Assembly: GCF_041080655.1 (NCBI RefSeq)
Contig: NZ_CP163526.1
Coordinates: forward strand, 224,382 to 288,381
DNA: 64,000 nucleotides
Source: Streptomyces sp. CG4
GTDB lineage: Bacteria; Actinomycetota; Actinomycetes; Streptomycetales; Streptomycetaceae
Direction: 5' to 3'
The notes under the pieces were generated by a model that saw only the letters and a program-made list of their open reading frames with translations, did not search any database and was not told the origin of the DNA. Numbering within the stretch: the first letter of the stretch is position 1; each line of letters begins with the position of its first letter. Of the stretch, positions 50,334 to 59,699 are shown one piece after another. The translations under genes and the position numbers were made by a program.

Positions 50334-50890
50334 CCGCCCACCACCGCGGCTTCCTCGGCCGCATCCGGAACGGCCAAGCCGCCCAAGCCACCTGACCCTC
50401 CCGGCTGCCCCACGCGTCCGGGCCCCGGTGAGCCGCCACCGCAGTCGTCAGCCTGATGCGCGACCGGCTCCGCCGGGCAATCCGGATCAGCGGCAGACGG
50501 ATCCCGCAGGCCGCGGGCCGCGGCCGACACCGCCCTGGATCACTTCCGGGCGGACGGTGAGCGAGGTGGCCCGGGAGCCCGGGGGGCAGTTCCGAGGCGC
50601 TGCGGACCTGAGTGAACCAAACCAGGACAAGATCGATCGTGGTCAGGGGCCGGCGCAGGAGCAGCGCAAGAGGGTGGCCCAGTTGCAGTCCCCCCAGCAG
50701 ATCGTGCTGGTCAGGGTCGGGATCGAGGAGGTCATCGATCACGTCACGTCCCCGACCGGCTTTCGAGGACGGGGACGTGACGTCTTCTCCTACCGCCACC
50801 GCGGGTATCGCTTACCGCGGGTTTCGGGCGGACGGCCAGTATCAGCGCCGTGCACCCGGCCGCGGCCCAGGAGGCCCTGCTGTCCCTCTC
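50334..50890. other. Gap with a strong hairpin
   Basis: About 560 bp without a supported gene. ACGTCACGTCCCCG (50741-50754) pairs perfectly with CGGGGACGTGACGT (50770-50783) across 15 nt. It may terminate transcription from the DUF1062 gene (leftward) or be a binding site with dyad symmetry. Confidence 0.5.
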
Positions 50891-51583
50891 CTACGCGCCC
50901 GCCGCCGGGCGCGACCATTGCTGCGGCGTGTCGCGCAACGCGACGTGGCTCAGGTCAGTGCGCACGTCGGTCGGAGCACCGGGGAGCTTCGGGTGTTTCG
51001 CGGCATCGACGCAACCGGGTCCGTGGAGGGTGAGCTCGAAGTCCTGATGCGCCTTGGCGTCCAGAGCCAGCGACAGCCGGATACGCCCCTCCCCGACCAT
51101 GCGTCGTACCGCGGTGCGGCTGAGACCGAGCCCGCGCATGAGCAGTCGTTCGACGCGGACCGGCGCGGGCAGCTCGAAGCTGACCCGTACCTTGAGCGGT
51201 GTCGGGTCGTCGAGCGCATAGAGGGGCGTGCGGGTCTCCAGTTGCCAGGAACCGGTCCAGTCGAGGCGGTATCCGTTCTTCGCCGCGAGCGACGCACTCA
51301 TCGTCAGCTCCCGTACCACGGCCGGGTCATTGGCCTCGTACGCCACCAGCCGAGCAGGCTCCAGCGACGAGACGTGGACGCGTTCGTGGACGGGCACCTT
51401 CGAGGTCCGGTCACACGCCGCACAGCTCAGGAGCAGCCAGACGTCGAGGAGTTTGCCGCTCGCGTTGACGCGGATCTTGCCCGAGGGACGGTGCCGCGTG
51501 CCGGAGCAGTCCGGGCAGGGGCGCACGACAGCGGGCAGGGCGGACTGACGCACGGCCCACAGGGCCTTGCGGTCGGTGTTCAT
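50891..51583 (-). CDS. DUF1062 protein
   Basis: 230 residues. The N-terminal zinc-ribbon-like part has two Cys pairs (RPCPDCSGTRH and LSCAACDRTSK). Then come RLDWTGSWQLETRTPLYALD and an S4-like RGLGLSRTAVRRMVGEGRIR, which fit DUF1062. The S4-like segment suggests RNA or nucleic-acid contact; function unknown. ATG at 51583; weak ribosome site. Confidence 0.78.
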   Translation of the reverse strand: MNTDRKALWAVRQSALPAVVRPCPDCSGTRHRPSGKIRVNASGKLLDVWLLLSCAACDRTSKVPVHERVHVSSLEPARLVAYEANDPAVVRELTMSASLAAKNGYRLDWTGSWQLETRTPLYALDDPTPLKVRVSFELPAPVRVERLLMRGLGLSRTAVRRMVGEGRIRLSLALDAKAHQDFELTLHGPGCVDAAKHPKLPGAPTDVRTDLSHVALRDTPQQWSRPAAGA

Positions 51584-51884
51584 GGATGTGGTTGCTTTCA
51601 GGACTCAGCAGGAGCTCTCACCGGGCAGGCCGCGGCTCCTGGGATCTGACGGATGCACACGAGGGCGCAAGTGATCGCCTCGGGGCCGGGTCGTCAGGCT
51701 CCGAGGCCGATCGCGCGACAGGTTGGCTGGTGCTACGTGGCAGCCGTCACAGGTCCATGCGGGCGATCTTGATTGAGGCCACGGCCCGCAGTCAACCCGT
51801 TTTTCCGCCGGACGCCCGCCGACGAGCCCTGGCAGTACCGCAACGCCTCGGCCTCATTGCAGGTGGGCATTCCGGGAGTGGTCT
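51584..51884. other. Gap between the DUF1062 gene and the tnpB element
   Basis: About 300 bp without a recognisable gene. It contains the DUF1062 promoter on the right side of that gene and ends at the tnpB-side end of the IS605-type element. Confidence 0.4.
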
Positions 51885-52060
51885 CGTGACTCCTCCCCCT
51901 GATGGGTGAGGGGGCTTCTCGCTATGCCAGGTTGGCGTCGCGACGGACCAGTCCGGCCCGTAGAACGTTCAGGGCGCCCACCGTGTCCGCGTGCGCGCTG
52001 TGGCCGCACGAGACGCAGTGGAACTTCTCCTGGGTGGGCCGGTCCTCCGCTGAGGCGTGC
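51885..52060 (-). ncRNA. Presumed omega/reRNA region of tnpB
   Basis: By analogy with characterised TnpB elements, the guide RNA overlaps the 3' end of tnpB and extends past its stop codon to the element end, with the guide taken from the flank. The CCCCCT/AGGGGG hairpin just after the stop codon fits. Limits are approximate and there is no direct evidence of transcription. Confidence 0.35.
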
Positions 52061-53136
52061 CCGCATTCGGGGCAGGTCCGGGAGATGTCGCGGGGGTCCA
52101 CGGCGATCACGTCTCGTCCGGCGCTTTCAGCCTTGGCGTGCAGGATCGTCAGGAACACCCCCCATCCGGCATCCGAGATCGAGTGGTTGAGTCCGGCCTT
52201 CGCTGCGGCCCCGTTGGGCAGGAAGCTGCCCGGCTGTTCGGGATCGGGCTTCGGCGCGGGGGTCTTGACCATGGTGCGGATCTTGAGGTCTTCGTGCGCG
52301 ATGAAGTCGTGTTCGCGCACGAGGTCAAGAGCGGTCTTGTGGGCGTGGTCCAGGCGCTGTCGGCGGACCTTGCGGTGCAGGCCGGCAACTTTCTGGACGG
52401 CCCGCTGGTGGTTGGCGGTGCGCTTGTCACGGCGCACGCGGGGGAACCGGGCGAGATCCTGCTGTGCGGCTTCGAGCTTCGCGGCGGCCTTCCGGCCGTG
52501 GCGCGGGCCGGCCACGAACTCGCCGCCTGAGTCAGCGAGGAAGTTGGCTATACCGATGTCGACGCCGACCACGGAGCCGGTCTTGGGAAGAGGTTCCGGC
52601 TCGGGCTGCTCAGCGGTCAGGATCACGTACCAGCGGCGGCCTTCACGCTTGACGGATACGGTCTTGGCCTTCCCGACCACCGGCCGGTGCTGGTTGACCT
52701 TGACGTGCCCGACGCCCTGGAAGCGGACGCGGGTGACGGGGCCGTGCGGGGTGGAGTCCCACCGGCAGCCGTCCCCGTCCCTGGGGAAGTCGACGGTGTC
52801 GAGCCAGTTCGCGCCCCGGAACCGGGGACAGCCCGGCTTCTCCCCGGCCTTGACCCGCCGGAAGAACGCCTGGAATGCCTTGTCCAGGCGGCGCAAGGTC
52901 GCCTGCTGCGAGGAGAAGGACCAGCGGCCCTGACATTTTGGGTCGAACGCCCGGATCTCCTTGAGCGGCGCGGACTGGTCGCCGTACCTGATGCTCGTCT
53001 TCGAGGCGTGCCGGTAGGCGTCCCGGCGTTCCTGCAACGCCCCGTTGTAGAGCGAGCAGTGGTCGCGCAGCATCTCGGCGAGTGCGCCCTGCTGGCCCAC
53101 GGTGGGCCGCATGAGGAACTTGTACGCACGGATCAT
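51922..53136 (-). CDS. tnpB: TnpB, RNA-guided nuclease of IS605 type
   Basis: 404 residues. An N-terminal helical/WED-like region (MIRAYKFLMRPTVGQQGALA) precedes the split RuvC domain: VVGVDIGIANF (first Asp), IAHEDLKIRTMVK (Glu) and HADTVGALNVLRAG (third Asp). The zinc-ribbon is CPECGHASAEDR with CVSCGH. All three catalytic acids are present and the frame is open, so the nuclease may be active. TnpB proteins use a guide RNA from the element's end. ATG at 53136 is preferred over the GTG at 53145, with GGGGGG upstream. Confidence 0.93.
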   Translation of the reverse strand: MIRAYKFLMRPTVGQQGALAEMLRDHCSLYNGALQERRDAYRHASKTSIRYGDQSAPLKEIRAFDPKCQGRWSFSSQQATLRRLDKAFQAFFRRVKAGEKPGCPRFRGANWLDTVDFPRDGDGCRWDSTPHGPVTRVRFQGVGHVKVNQHRPVVGKAKTVSVKREGRRWYVILTAEQPEPEPLPKTGSVVGVDIGIANFLADSGGEFVAGPRHGRKAAAKLEAAQQDLARFPRVRRDKRTANHQRAVQKVAGLHRKVRRQRLDHAHKTALDLVREHDFIAHEDLKIRTMVKTPAPKPDPEQPGSFLPNGAAAKAGLNHSISDAGWGVFLTILHAKAESAGRDVIAVDPRDISRTCPECGHASAEDRPTQEKFHCVSCGHSAHADTVGALNVLRAGLVRRDANLA

Positions 53137-53279
53137 CCGGCCCACCCCCCTTCGGGCAATGTGTGATCAACATAGCGGAGGTCACTGACAACGAAGCAAA
53201 CTCCGCCGCTACGCGGCTCCGGCGCGAGGATGCGTTTCCCTCCCCGGCTGAAGCCGGGGATACCCACGCAAGACCGGAG

Positions 53280-53643
53280 ATGGAGATCACGTGGCGTCGG
53301 ATCGCGGAGCAGGACTTCCCTCTGCTGCAGATGTGGCTCCAGCACCCCCATGTGAAGCGTTGGTGGAATCACGAGACCACAGCGGAAGCGGTGGCACGCG
53401 GCTGCGCCCCGCTGCCCGAGGCGAGGAGCCCTCGGAGAGCCTCCTCGTCTTCCTGGAAGGTCGTTCGATCGATCTCGTACGGCGTTCACGCCTGCGCGAC
53501 TGCCGACTGCCCCGAGTACCTGGCCGAGCCGGCGGCCATCGTTCCTGTACCTGACGGCGCGATGACCATCGACTGCCTGATCGGAGATCCCCGCCAGACC
53601 GGCAGGGGCATCGGGACGGCGGTGATCCACTCCGTTGAATCAG
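53280..53643 (+). pseudogene. AAC(6')-like GNAT acetyltransferase relic
   Basis: MEITWRRIAEQDFPLLQMWL, HVKRWWNHETTAEAV opens like aminoglycoside 6'-N-acetyltransferases. The middle (GEEPSESLLVFLEGRSIDLV) is one frame off, and the original frame resumes at CPEYLAEPAAIVPVPDGAMT with IGDPRQTGRGIGTAVI, the acetyl-CoA loop. The C-terminus is cut at 53643. Two indels and a truncation make it inactive. It starts directly at the end of the tnpB element. Confidence 0.8.
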
Positions 53644-53990
53644 GGGCTGGGTCGTCACGCCGAGGCCGGCGTTCTCCAGGGCCTGGTAGCCGCGGCGGTT
53701 TGCGGTGGGCTGGGAGAGCTGGGCGTGCCAGTGCGTGGCGGTGTACGAGGACAGCGGGTGGCGAGGGGTGAGCTGGGAGTGCAGGAGGTCGTTGAGGGCG
53801 GCGCCCAGGGAGCCTCCGCGGCCTGTGGGGCCGGCATCAGTCGTCCTTCGGGAATGATCTCGCCGGCTTGGATGAACGGGGCCTTCGCTTCGCCGAAGCC
53901 GGCCCCGATGCGAGCGGGACCCCGTGCACCCGTCCTGCCTTGGGGCGCGCTCCGGCGCGGTCCGGGCGGGCCGGGCGTGCGGCCGCACGG
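53644..53990 (-). pseudogene. Fragment of an unrecognised protein
   Basis: GGSLGAALNDLLHSQLTPRH, SSYTATHWHAQLSQPTANRR and GYQALENAGLGVTTQPLIQ read like real protein, and an upstream piece in another frame (IGAGFGEAKAPFIQAGEIIP) seems to belong with it. The two parts are frameshifted. Neither end is intact and I cannot name the family. Confidence 0.4.
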
Positions 53991-54095
53991 GCCCATTACG
54001 CTTGGGCGCTCAGACGGGCGGTCGCCCGCCGCCCGGCGGGGAGTACGGCACTCGCGCGGCCGCCCCGGACCACCACAGCCAAGGACGGCAACCGA

Positions 54096-54791
54096 GTGTC
54101 TTTCTTCACCATCGGCCACCGCGGTGTCATGGCCGCCGAGCCGGAGAACACCCTGCGCTCCTTCCTGCGGGCCGAACGCGAGGGGCTGGACGGCATCGAA
54201 CTGGACCTGCATCTGAGCAAGGACGGCGAGCTGGTCGTCATGCACGACGAGACCCTGGACCGCACGACGGACGGCTCCGGTCCCATCGCCGACCAGAAGC
54301 TGCGCAAGCTCAAGAAGCTCGACGCCGGCCTCGGCGAACGCATCCCCACGTTCGAGGAGGTACTGGACGCTGTCGGGCCGACGCTGCCGATCCAGGCGGA
54401 GATAAAGGACGTGGCCGCCGCCCGGTCGCTGGCCAAGGTGCTCACCGACCGCGACCTGCTGGACCGGGTCTCGGTGCTGTCGTTCCACGACGTGGCGCTG
54501 ATCGAGATCCACAACCTGCTGCCGCAGGCCCGCACGGTGCTGGTGGCAGGCCCCAGCGCGCACCGCGACACCTTCGTCGGCCGCGCTCAGAAGGTCGGTT
54601 CCACCCTGGTCAGCGTGGAGCTGCGCCAGCTGAACCGGGCCATCGTGGACAAGTGCGGCGCCGCCGGCATCGATGTGATGGCCTGGACCGTCAACGACGA
54701 GAGCGACCTGGCGCTGGCCCGGGCGCTCGGCCTGGTGGGCTGCGTGACCGACCAGCCCGGCATGAAACGGCTGGTCCAGGCCACGGCCTGA
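54096..54791 (+). CDS. Glycerophosphodiester phosphodiesterase
   Basis: 231-residue TIM-barrel GDPD enzyme. The N-terminal signature FTIGHRGVMAAEPENTLRSF and GLDGIELDLHLSKDGELVVM-HDETLDRTTDG contain the catalytic His pair and metal-binding Glu/Asp; further on IQAEIKD and MAWTVNDESDL match the family. It hydrolyses glycerophosphodiesters to sn-glycerol 3-phosphate and an alcohol. It has no signal peptide, so it is cytoplasmic. GTG at 54096 with AAGGA upstream. Confidence 0.93.
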   Translation: MSFFTIGHRGVMAAEPENTLRSFLRAEREGLDGIELDLHLSKDGELVVMHDETLDRTTDGSGPIADQKLRKLKKLDAGLGERIPTFEEVLDAVGPTLPIQAEIKDVAAARSLAKVLTDRDLLDRVSVLSFHDVALIEIHNLLPQARTVLVAGPSAHRDTFVGRAQKVGSTLVSVELRQLNRAIVDKCGAAGIDVMAWTVNDESDLALARALGLVGCVTDQPGMKRLVQATA

Positions 54792-55023
54792 CCTCAGAGG
54801 TCCGGGACCGAACCGGCCGCCCGTGCGGTCGGACGAGAGCATGAACACCGCGCTGTCCGCCCGGGGGCCAACCCTCCCCAGTATGCCTTTTTGATATAGA
54901 TGCCCGTTTTAGGTGTTGACGTCATGGTTGCGGCATATGACGATGAGCGGAATCGCGAGCGCCGGACTGTCGCCCTGTGAGCTGCGCGGCGCTCCCGTCT
55001 CGACCCGAAGGAGGGCGGCAGTG

Positions 55024-55227
55024 ATGACGTTCCGGAGGCGCATGCCGGGCAAGAAGGCGGCGGTGGCGGTGATGATCCTTGGTGCGATCGCCTTCGCCGC
55101 TCCGACCGCAACCGCTGCCACCGAGGGCCCGAAGCCCCAGAGCCCCAACTTCGACCGCTGCGTCCACAGCGCCGGTCCGGCCGGGCGCTACTTCTACCCG
55201 GGTTACTTCAACGTCCCCTGTGTGTGA
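55024..55227 (+). CDS. Small secreted peptide
   Basis: 67 residues. MTFRRRMPGKKAAVAVMILG plus AIAFAAPTATAA is a signal peptide; the mature ~35 residues include two Cys (DRCVHSAG, FNVPCV) and an aromatic patch (GRYFYPGYF). AAGGAGGG precedes the start at 9 nt (a GTG at 55021 is also possible). Function unknown. Confidence 0.7.
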   Translation: MTFRRRMPGKKAAVAVMILGAIAFAAPTATAATEGPKPQSPNFDRCVHSAGPAGRYFYPGYFNVPCV

Positions 55228-55617
55228 GCGGCACATCGGACTGCCGCAGGCCTGCCCCCTGCTCAACTCCAACAAGCGGGCCGCGACAAGAAGCGCTCCC
55301 GCAGCCCAACGCCGAAGGCCTCGTCGTCGGGTTCCTGAAAAAGGCCCTGGCCGATACAGCCGACCTGACCGTCCTCCTCGCGGCCGCCGCGCCCCTCAAT
55401 CGGCACATCATGCAACTCATCACTGATCGCCTCACGCCCCCTACGACCGGATCGCCTTCGACTTCCTGCCCGGTGCCCGCACGGAACTCCTTGCCCGTAG
55501 AAGTCCTTGGTCGCCTCGGCGGCGGTGGTGCCGATGACTTCTGATCAACCTCATCGCAGAGGACACGGCCTTGAATACAAGGTTGAGGGCGGCCTCCCCA
55601 CGGCGCAGAATCCATGC
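55228..55617. other. Gap without a supported gene
   Basis: About 390 bp. A rightward reading contains NAEGLVVGFLKKALADTADL and NRHIMQLITDRLTPP, which look protein-like, but no start with a ribosome site and no family is evident. It may be another relic. Confidence 0.3.
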
Positions 55618-56111
55618 ATGAGCAGGATGACTGACATCCAGGTCACTGAGCTGATGCGTGACCGGCTGCGCACTCTCGCCGAGGAGCGCGGTATGACCAT
55701 TACGGAGCTGGTGGAGTGGTTTGCCGTACACGAGACGACGCGGCACGAGCGAGAACGGGCCGCCGACGAGGTCTCTCGTGAGCCATGGGCGCCGTATCCC
55801 CCAGGATTCTGGAAAGAGAACCTCGACGCAATTGCCGTCACGAGTGACGGCCAATTCTGGATCTTCAAAGGGGACTTGTGCTCGGGACTACCGCGTCGGA
55901 GTGTACCAGCGGTCCGAGAGAGATCAGTGAAGTGTGGCCTGTCACGACGGGCACGGTGTTCGACCGCGACCTGGATGCCGTCATATACCGCCCGGACGGT
56001 TACTGGTTCTTCAAAGGCGGCTGGTGCGCCCAGAGTCACATCGCGCGTAACGCCTGGGTCAATACGCCAATGAAGATCACAGCCCAATGGGGCATGCTGG
56101 AATATCTTTAG
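55618..56111 (+). pseudogene. Hemopexin-like repeat protein, frameshifted
   Basis: Starts MTDIQVTELMRDRLRTLAEE, GMTITELVEWFAVHETT (a ribbon-helix-helix-like N-terminus). It then has two hemopexin-like repeats: ENLDAIAVTSDGQFWIFKGD, continued one frame off as CARDYRVGVYQRSERD, and FDRDLDAVIYRPDGYWFFKG, then ITAQWGMLEYL in a third frame. Two small indels (near 55880 and 55923) break it. Confidence 0.65.
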
Positions 56112-56447
56112 GAGGCCGGTCATCGCCCGCCCGGGGGATGACCCCTACCCCTTCGGTCCGCACACGCTCGCTCCTGGTCCCCCCCCCGACCCCGTTCAAC
56201 AGCCGCCCCATGCTGGAAGACCAGCCCCTGTCCATGGCACCATGACCCAACAACGAAGCTTCTCGACTACCTGGTTGATCTCGACAATCACCACTCGTAG
56301 CCGAGGAGCTTCGTCGCGTCCGGCGGAACACCGGACTGACAGCCGATCAGGGACCAACACGCACAGTGATCTCCCTAAGTTGCTGGCATTGGGTGCAATT
56401 GCCCCGGGCTACCCGACCCTCCTATCCAGCGGGAGCGTTGCGTTGCG
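56112..56447. other. Gap without a supported gene
   Basis: About 340 bp including a C10-like run at 56160-56170. No protein family or RNA structure was recognised. Confidence 0.35.
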
Positions 56448-58055
56448 TTACCTGGCGCCGTGGATTGCCTGAGGGTCTGTGACCAGCAGGGCGGTCTCGG
56501 CTTTCACGGTGGCGGGCGGCGGCACATAGACCGGAGTGGGGTCGGGTTCGGGTGCGCACGTCTTGGCGATGACGCCTTTGCCTGCGGGGAGGCGGCCGTC
56601 TCGCAGGTAGTCGGTGAAGGTGTCATCCAGGCAGGCGTTGCCGTGGAAGAGGATCTCGTGGAAGCTGCCGCCGTTCTGGACGACCAGTTTGGATCCGGGC
56701 AGTGCCTTGTGCATGGCGAGGGCACCCGGGTAGGGGGTGGCGGCGTCCTCGGTGGCCTGGAAGAGCAGGACGGGCGGCAGGCCCTTGCCCGTGATCTTCA
56801 GCCGGCCGGCCGGGTTGCCCTGGTAAGGCCAGAACATGCAGGCGGCGTTGTACCACATGTTGTTGTAGGTATAGAAGGGTGCGACGGCGTTGACCTTGGC
56901 CTGGTCCCTCTTCCAGAACTCCCAGTCGCGCGGCCAGTTGTTCTCGGTGCACTGGACCGCGTTGTACGCCGGGAAGGTGCCGTCGTCGGCACCCGGGGCG
57001 GCATAGCGGTTATAGGCGCTCTGCAGCGGGCGGCTGTCGTTCTTGGTGAGGTAGGCCGACAGTACGGTCGCCATCTGCGGCCAGCGCAGGAAGTTGTAGC
57101 CGCCACCGTAGAAGGTGTCCTCGAACTCTGCGGGGCCGATCTTGCCGGGGGCCGGGGCGGCAGCCACCGGGCTGGTCCGCAACGCGGCCTCGACCTGGTG
57201 GTACTTCTGCTCCACGGTGGCAGCATCCATGCCCAGGTGATAGACCGAGTCGGCCTTGGCGGTCCATGCCGCGAAGGCGTCGAACCGGCGCTGGTGTTCC
57301 CTGTCCTGCAGGATGTTGTGGTCGTACCAGCTGATGGTGGGGCCGACAATGCTGTCGAGCACCATGCGGCGCACGTGCGAAGGGAAGAGTTGGCCGTACG
57401 TCGAGCCCAGCGAGGTGCCCCACGAGCCTCCGTAGAAGTTGATCTTCTGGACGCCGAGTGCCCGCCGGATGCTGTCCATGTCGCGCGCGTTGTCGACGGT
57501 GGTCATGTGCGGCAGGAACCAGCTCCAGTTCGCGGCGCAGTCGGCCGCGTACGTGGCCGACTTGTCCAGCCATGCCTGCGAGGTGCCCTGGCTGACCTGG
57601 TAGTCGGGCCGCTCGGCGTCGAAGTAGTGTGCGTCGCAGGTGACGTGGGGTTCGCTGGCGTTGGTGCCGCGGGGGTCGAAGCCGATCCAGTCGTAGGTCG
57701 AGGCGACGTCCTGGGGAATCTTTCCGGAGATGTAGGCGGGCATCCACAGGCCGGAGTCGCCGGGGCCGCCGGGGTTCAGAAGGATGGGCCCCTGCCGTTC
57801 GCTCTTCGGCGCGGTTGCCGGGAGCCGGTTCACCTTGATCTTGATCTTGGCGCCGTTCGGGTGCGTGTAGTCCAGCGGCACGTCGAGCATGGCGCACTGC
57901 AGCGCAGGAGTGGTCGCATCGTGACAGGAACTCCAGATGTGTTTCCCCTGACCCGTGCCCCCTGGCGCAGTCGAGGAGGCCGAAGCAGGGGTGATACCCG
58001 CGCAGACTCCGCCGATGACGGCGACGACCGATAACACGGCTCTAGCTTTTGTCAT
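56448..58055 (-). CDS. Secreted S33-type peptidase (tripeptidyl aminopeptidase-like)
   Basis: 535 residues. MTKARAVLSVVAVIGGVCAG through TPASASS is a signal peptide. The alpha/beta-hydrolase core has the oxyanion region GPILLNPGGPGDSG, nucleophile FYGGSWGTSLG, a late Asp in FQATEDAATPYPGA and His in GGSFHEILF. This order and the GGPGxSG motif are those of SlpD/tripeptidyl aminopeptidases of Streptomyces, which trim N-terminal peptides outside the cell. ATG at 58055 is preferred for the signal peptide; its ribosome site is poor. Confidence 0.88.
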   Translation of the reverse strand: MTKARAVLSVVAVIGGVCAGITPASASSTAPGGTGQGKHIWSSCHDATTPALQCAMLDVPLDYTHPNGAKIKIKVNRLPATAPKSERQGPILLNPGGPGDSGLWMPAYISGKIPQDVASTYDWIGFDPRGTNASEPHVTCDAHYFDAERPDYQVSQGTSQAWLDKSATYAADCAANWSWFLPHMTTVDNARDMDSIRRALGVQKINFYGGSWGTSLGSTYGQLFPSHVRRMVLDSIVGPTISWYDHNILQDREHQRRFDAFAAWTAKADSVYHLGMDAATVEQKYHQVEAALRTSPVAAAPAPGKIGPAEFEDTFYGGGYNFLRWPQMATVLSAYLTKNDSRPLQSAYNRYAAPGADDGTFPAYNAVQCTENNWPRDWEFWKRDQAKVNAVAPFYTYNNMWYNAACMFWPYQGNPAGRLKITGKGLPPVLLFQATEDAATPYPGALAMHKALPGSKLVVQNGGSFHEILFHGNACLDDTFTDYLRDGRLPAGKGVIAKTCAPEPDPTPVYVPPPATVKAETALLVTDPQAIHGAR

Positions 58056-58139
58056 GGAGGCATCATGTGCCATGTGCAATATCACATACCACCTTCGGAG
58101 TGGGCGTTACTCAACTGTGACTCGCTAGGCACGTACGAC

Positions 58140-58480
58140 AGGCCGCGCAGACGGGCGACCGGTGATGGTCGGCGTCGTGGGCGTGTGTCGCAGCGGTGGG
58201 TGGTCCAGGCTGGGCGGATCAGGCTCGGACGGTGATGATCACGTCGGTGAGGTCGAAAGCGGCTTCGACGACGGTGACCCGCCGTTCGTAGCAGTGCACA
58301 AGCCGGTGTGAAGCGTTCTGCCAGGCGTGGGTGCGCGGAAGGCGTTCTGCCAATCGTGAGTACGCTCGATCGATCTCGTCACGACCGATCCGCAGGCATC
58401 GCTCGGCGAGCGGTGGAGGCCGCCTCGCACGGCTCCTCGCCGAACACGGCATGGCCAACGCCGCGATACCAGATCCGTGG
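58140..58480 (-). pseudogene. IS5-family transposase remnant
   Basis: RTHAWQNASHRLVHCYERRV, EAAFDLTDVIITVR and, after a frame change, SLIRPAWTTHRC match the C-terminus of IS5-type transposases (RTHAWQNAFxRLxxCYERR). An additional out-of-frame RTHDWQNAFRAP copy just upstream shows a small internal duplication. The catalytic core is lost. Confidence 0.7.
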
Positions 58481-58741
58481 AGTGAGGCGTGGCCTTGAAC
58501 GCGTCGACGGCGGAGTCGAGTCTGGCGGTGGTGAACGTCACGGGCGGCTGGAGGACTCCGTTCCTACGGCCTCACCGAGATGTCTTGGTTCGTCGTGCCC
58601 GCCTGCGCGTGCCTGACCGCGGTCGGCTCATGTCTTGCCGTCGGAGGCGTTTCCCATCCAGCCGGCTGTGCCCCACAGCTCAGTTGCGGTACGAGGTCAG
58701 GGGCGGGGTTGTGCCGACGGCGTCGGGACAGTCCATGTAGA

Positions 58742-58957
58742 TCACGACCACATGCTTGGTACCGACCGGGTTCTGGAACCGTTTGCAGTCGGTATGTTGG
58801 CGCTCGTCGGGTATCCGGTCGTTCCTTGAAGGGCACACGCCGAGGTGCCCCCGTCGTACGCGTGGCCAGGGCCGGCGGGGACGACGACCGGGGCGAGCAG
58901 AGCGGACAGGAGCGACGCTGCGTGCAACGGGCGTCTCGTCCTGGCTGGAAAGCGCAT
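58742..58957 (-). CDS. Small secreted protein, possibly frameshifted
   Basis: 71 residues: MRFPARTRRPLHAASLLSAL with APVVVPAGPGHA is a signal peptide, then YDGGTSACALQGTTGYPTSA. GGAGG at 6 nt from the ATG is a strong start signal. In another frame the downstream sequence reads QHTDCKRFQNPVGTKHVVVI, MDCPDAVGTTPPLTSYRN, which looks like a natural continuation with a second and third Cys. A frameshift near 58800-58830 is therefore possible. Confidence 0.55.
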   Translation of the reverse strand: MRFPARTRRPLHAASLLSALLAPVVVPAGPGHAYDGGTSACALQGTTGYPTSANIPTANGSRTRSVPSMWS

Positions 58958-59699
58958 GGTGCCTCCAGGAATGGGCTATCCGGGAGGGGACCCGGTCGGC
59001 CTCGAACTGGCGGCGACGTGGCCGTTGACCAAGGCGGAAAACGCCAGTCGCAGACTCGCCTCGCCAGCCGTTCTCAGCTGTGTGGGGGGAGGGCGGGCGA
59101 CAGCTCACGTGGGGAGCTGTCGCCCTGCCGCAGGGGCGCGTCACGGCTCGAACGGTCGCGGCGCTGCGGTCTTGGGCCGTGGTTCCCGTCCGGGCGGCAT
59201 GGCGGGAGCTGGTCGTCCGGACGGGAAGCCTGGCCTGGTAGGCCGCTTACTTGGCGATAGACGGTGTGCCTGGGGAGAAGTATTCGGCGGCTTGTGTGCC
59301 GCCGGGGAGACGTCACACATCCATAACTCGGGGTTATGGACGGTGTGTCGAGAAGCTCCGGTGGGCGGCAGCCGCCGATGTGTGACCGCCTCTTCCGGCA
59401 CCGTCGACTGACCCCACGCGGCCACACCGTAAGCCGTGTTCCCGCACGTCATCACCAGTAGTCGCGCATCGAAAGCGCGGATTCCGGACCTTCTTCCTGG
59501 CGCGACACCGGGACCGGGCGAATGGCCCCCGATCCCGAGCGCAGTCCAGTGAGCGAAGCCTGCCGCGCGGAATCCCGGCCGTACGAAACCGAATTGAGGC
59601 TATGCGAGCGATGGACTGATCCTTTACGCTCACCCGCGTCCTGTGGTGGCGGGAGCACCGCGCGACACAACACGCGCTCTGATGCCCAGGAGGCATGTG
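58958..59699. other. Gap with a hairpin, upstream of the beta-propeller gene
   Basis: About 740 bp without a supported gene. GGCGACAGCTC (59096-59106) pairs with GAGCTGTCGCC (59114-59124), an 11-bp terminator-like stem. The last 10 bp carry AGGAGG for the next gene. Confidence 0.45.

Larger units (their letters stand above)
51885..53280 (-). mobile_element. IS605/IS1341-type element carrying only tnpB
   Basis: About 1.4 kb. The upstream end (53227-53276) has the hairpin CCCCGGCTGAAGCCGGGG and matches the tnpA-side end of the remnant at 32345-32400. The downstream end holds CCCCCTGATGGGTGAGGGGG (51896-51915) just after the tnpB stop codon. No tnpA is present, so movement would need a TnpA in trans. 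Exact outer borders cannot be set without an empty site. Confidence 0.7.

Noticed and set aside
50560..50800. A leftward membrane-protein-like reading (LLGGLQLGHPLALLLRRPL)
   Set aside because: Hydrophobic but short, lacks a start with a ribosome site and resembles no family; it includes the hairpin at 50741-50783.
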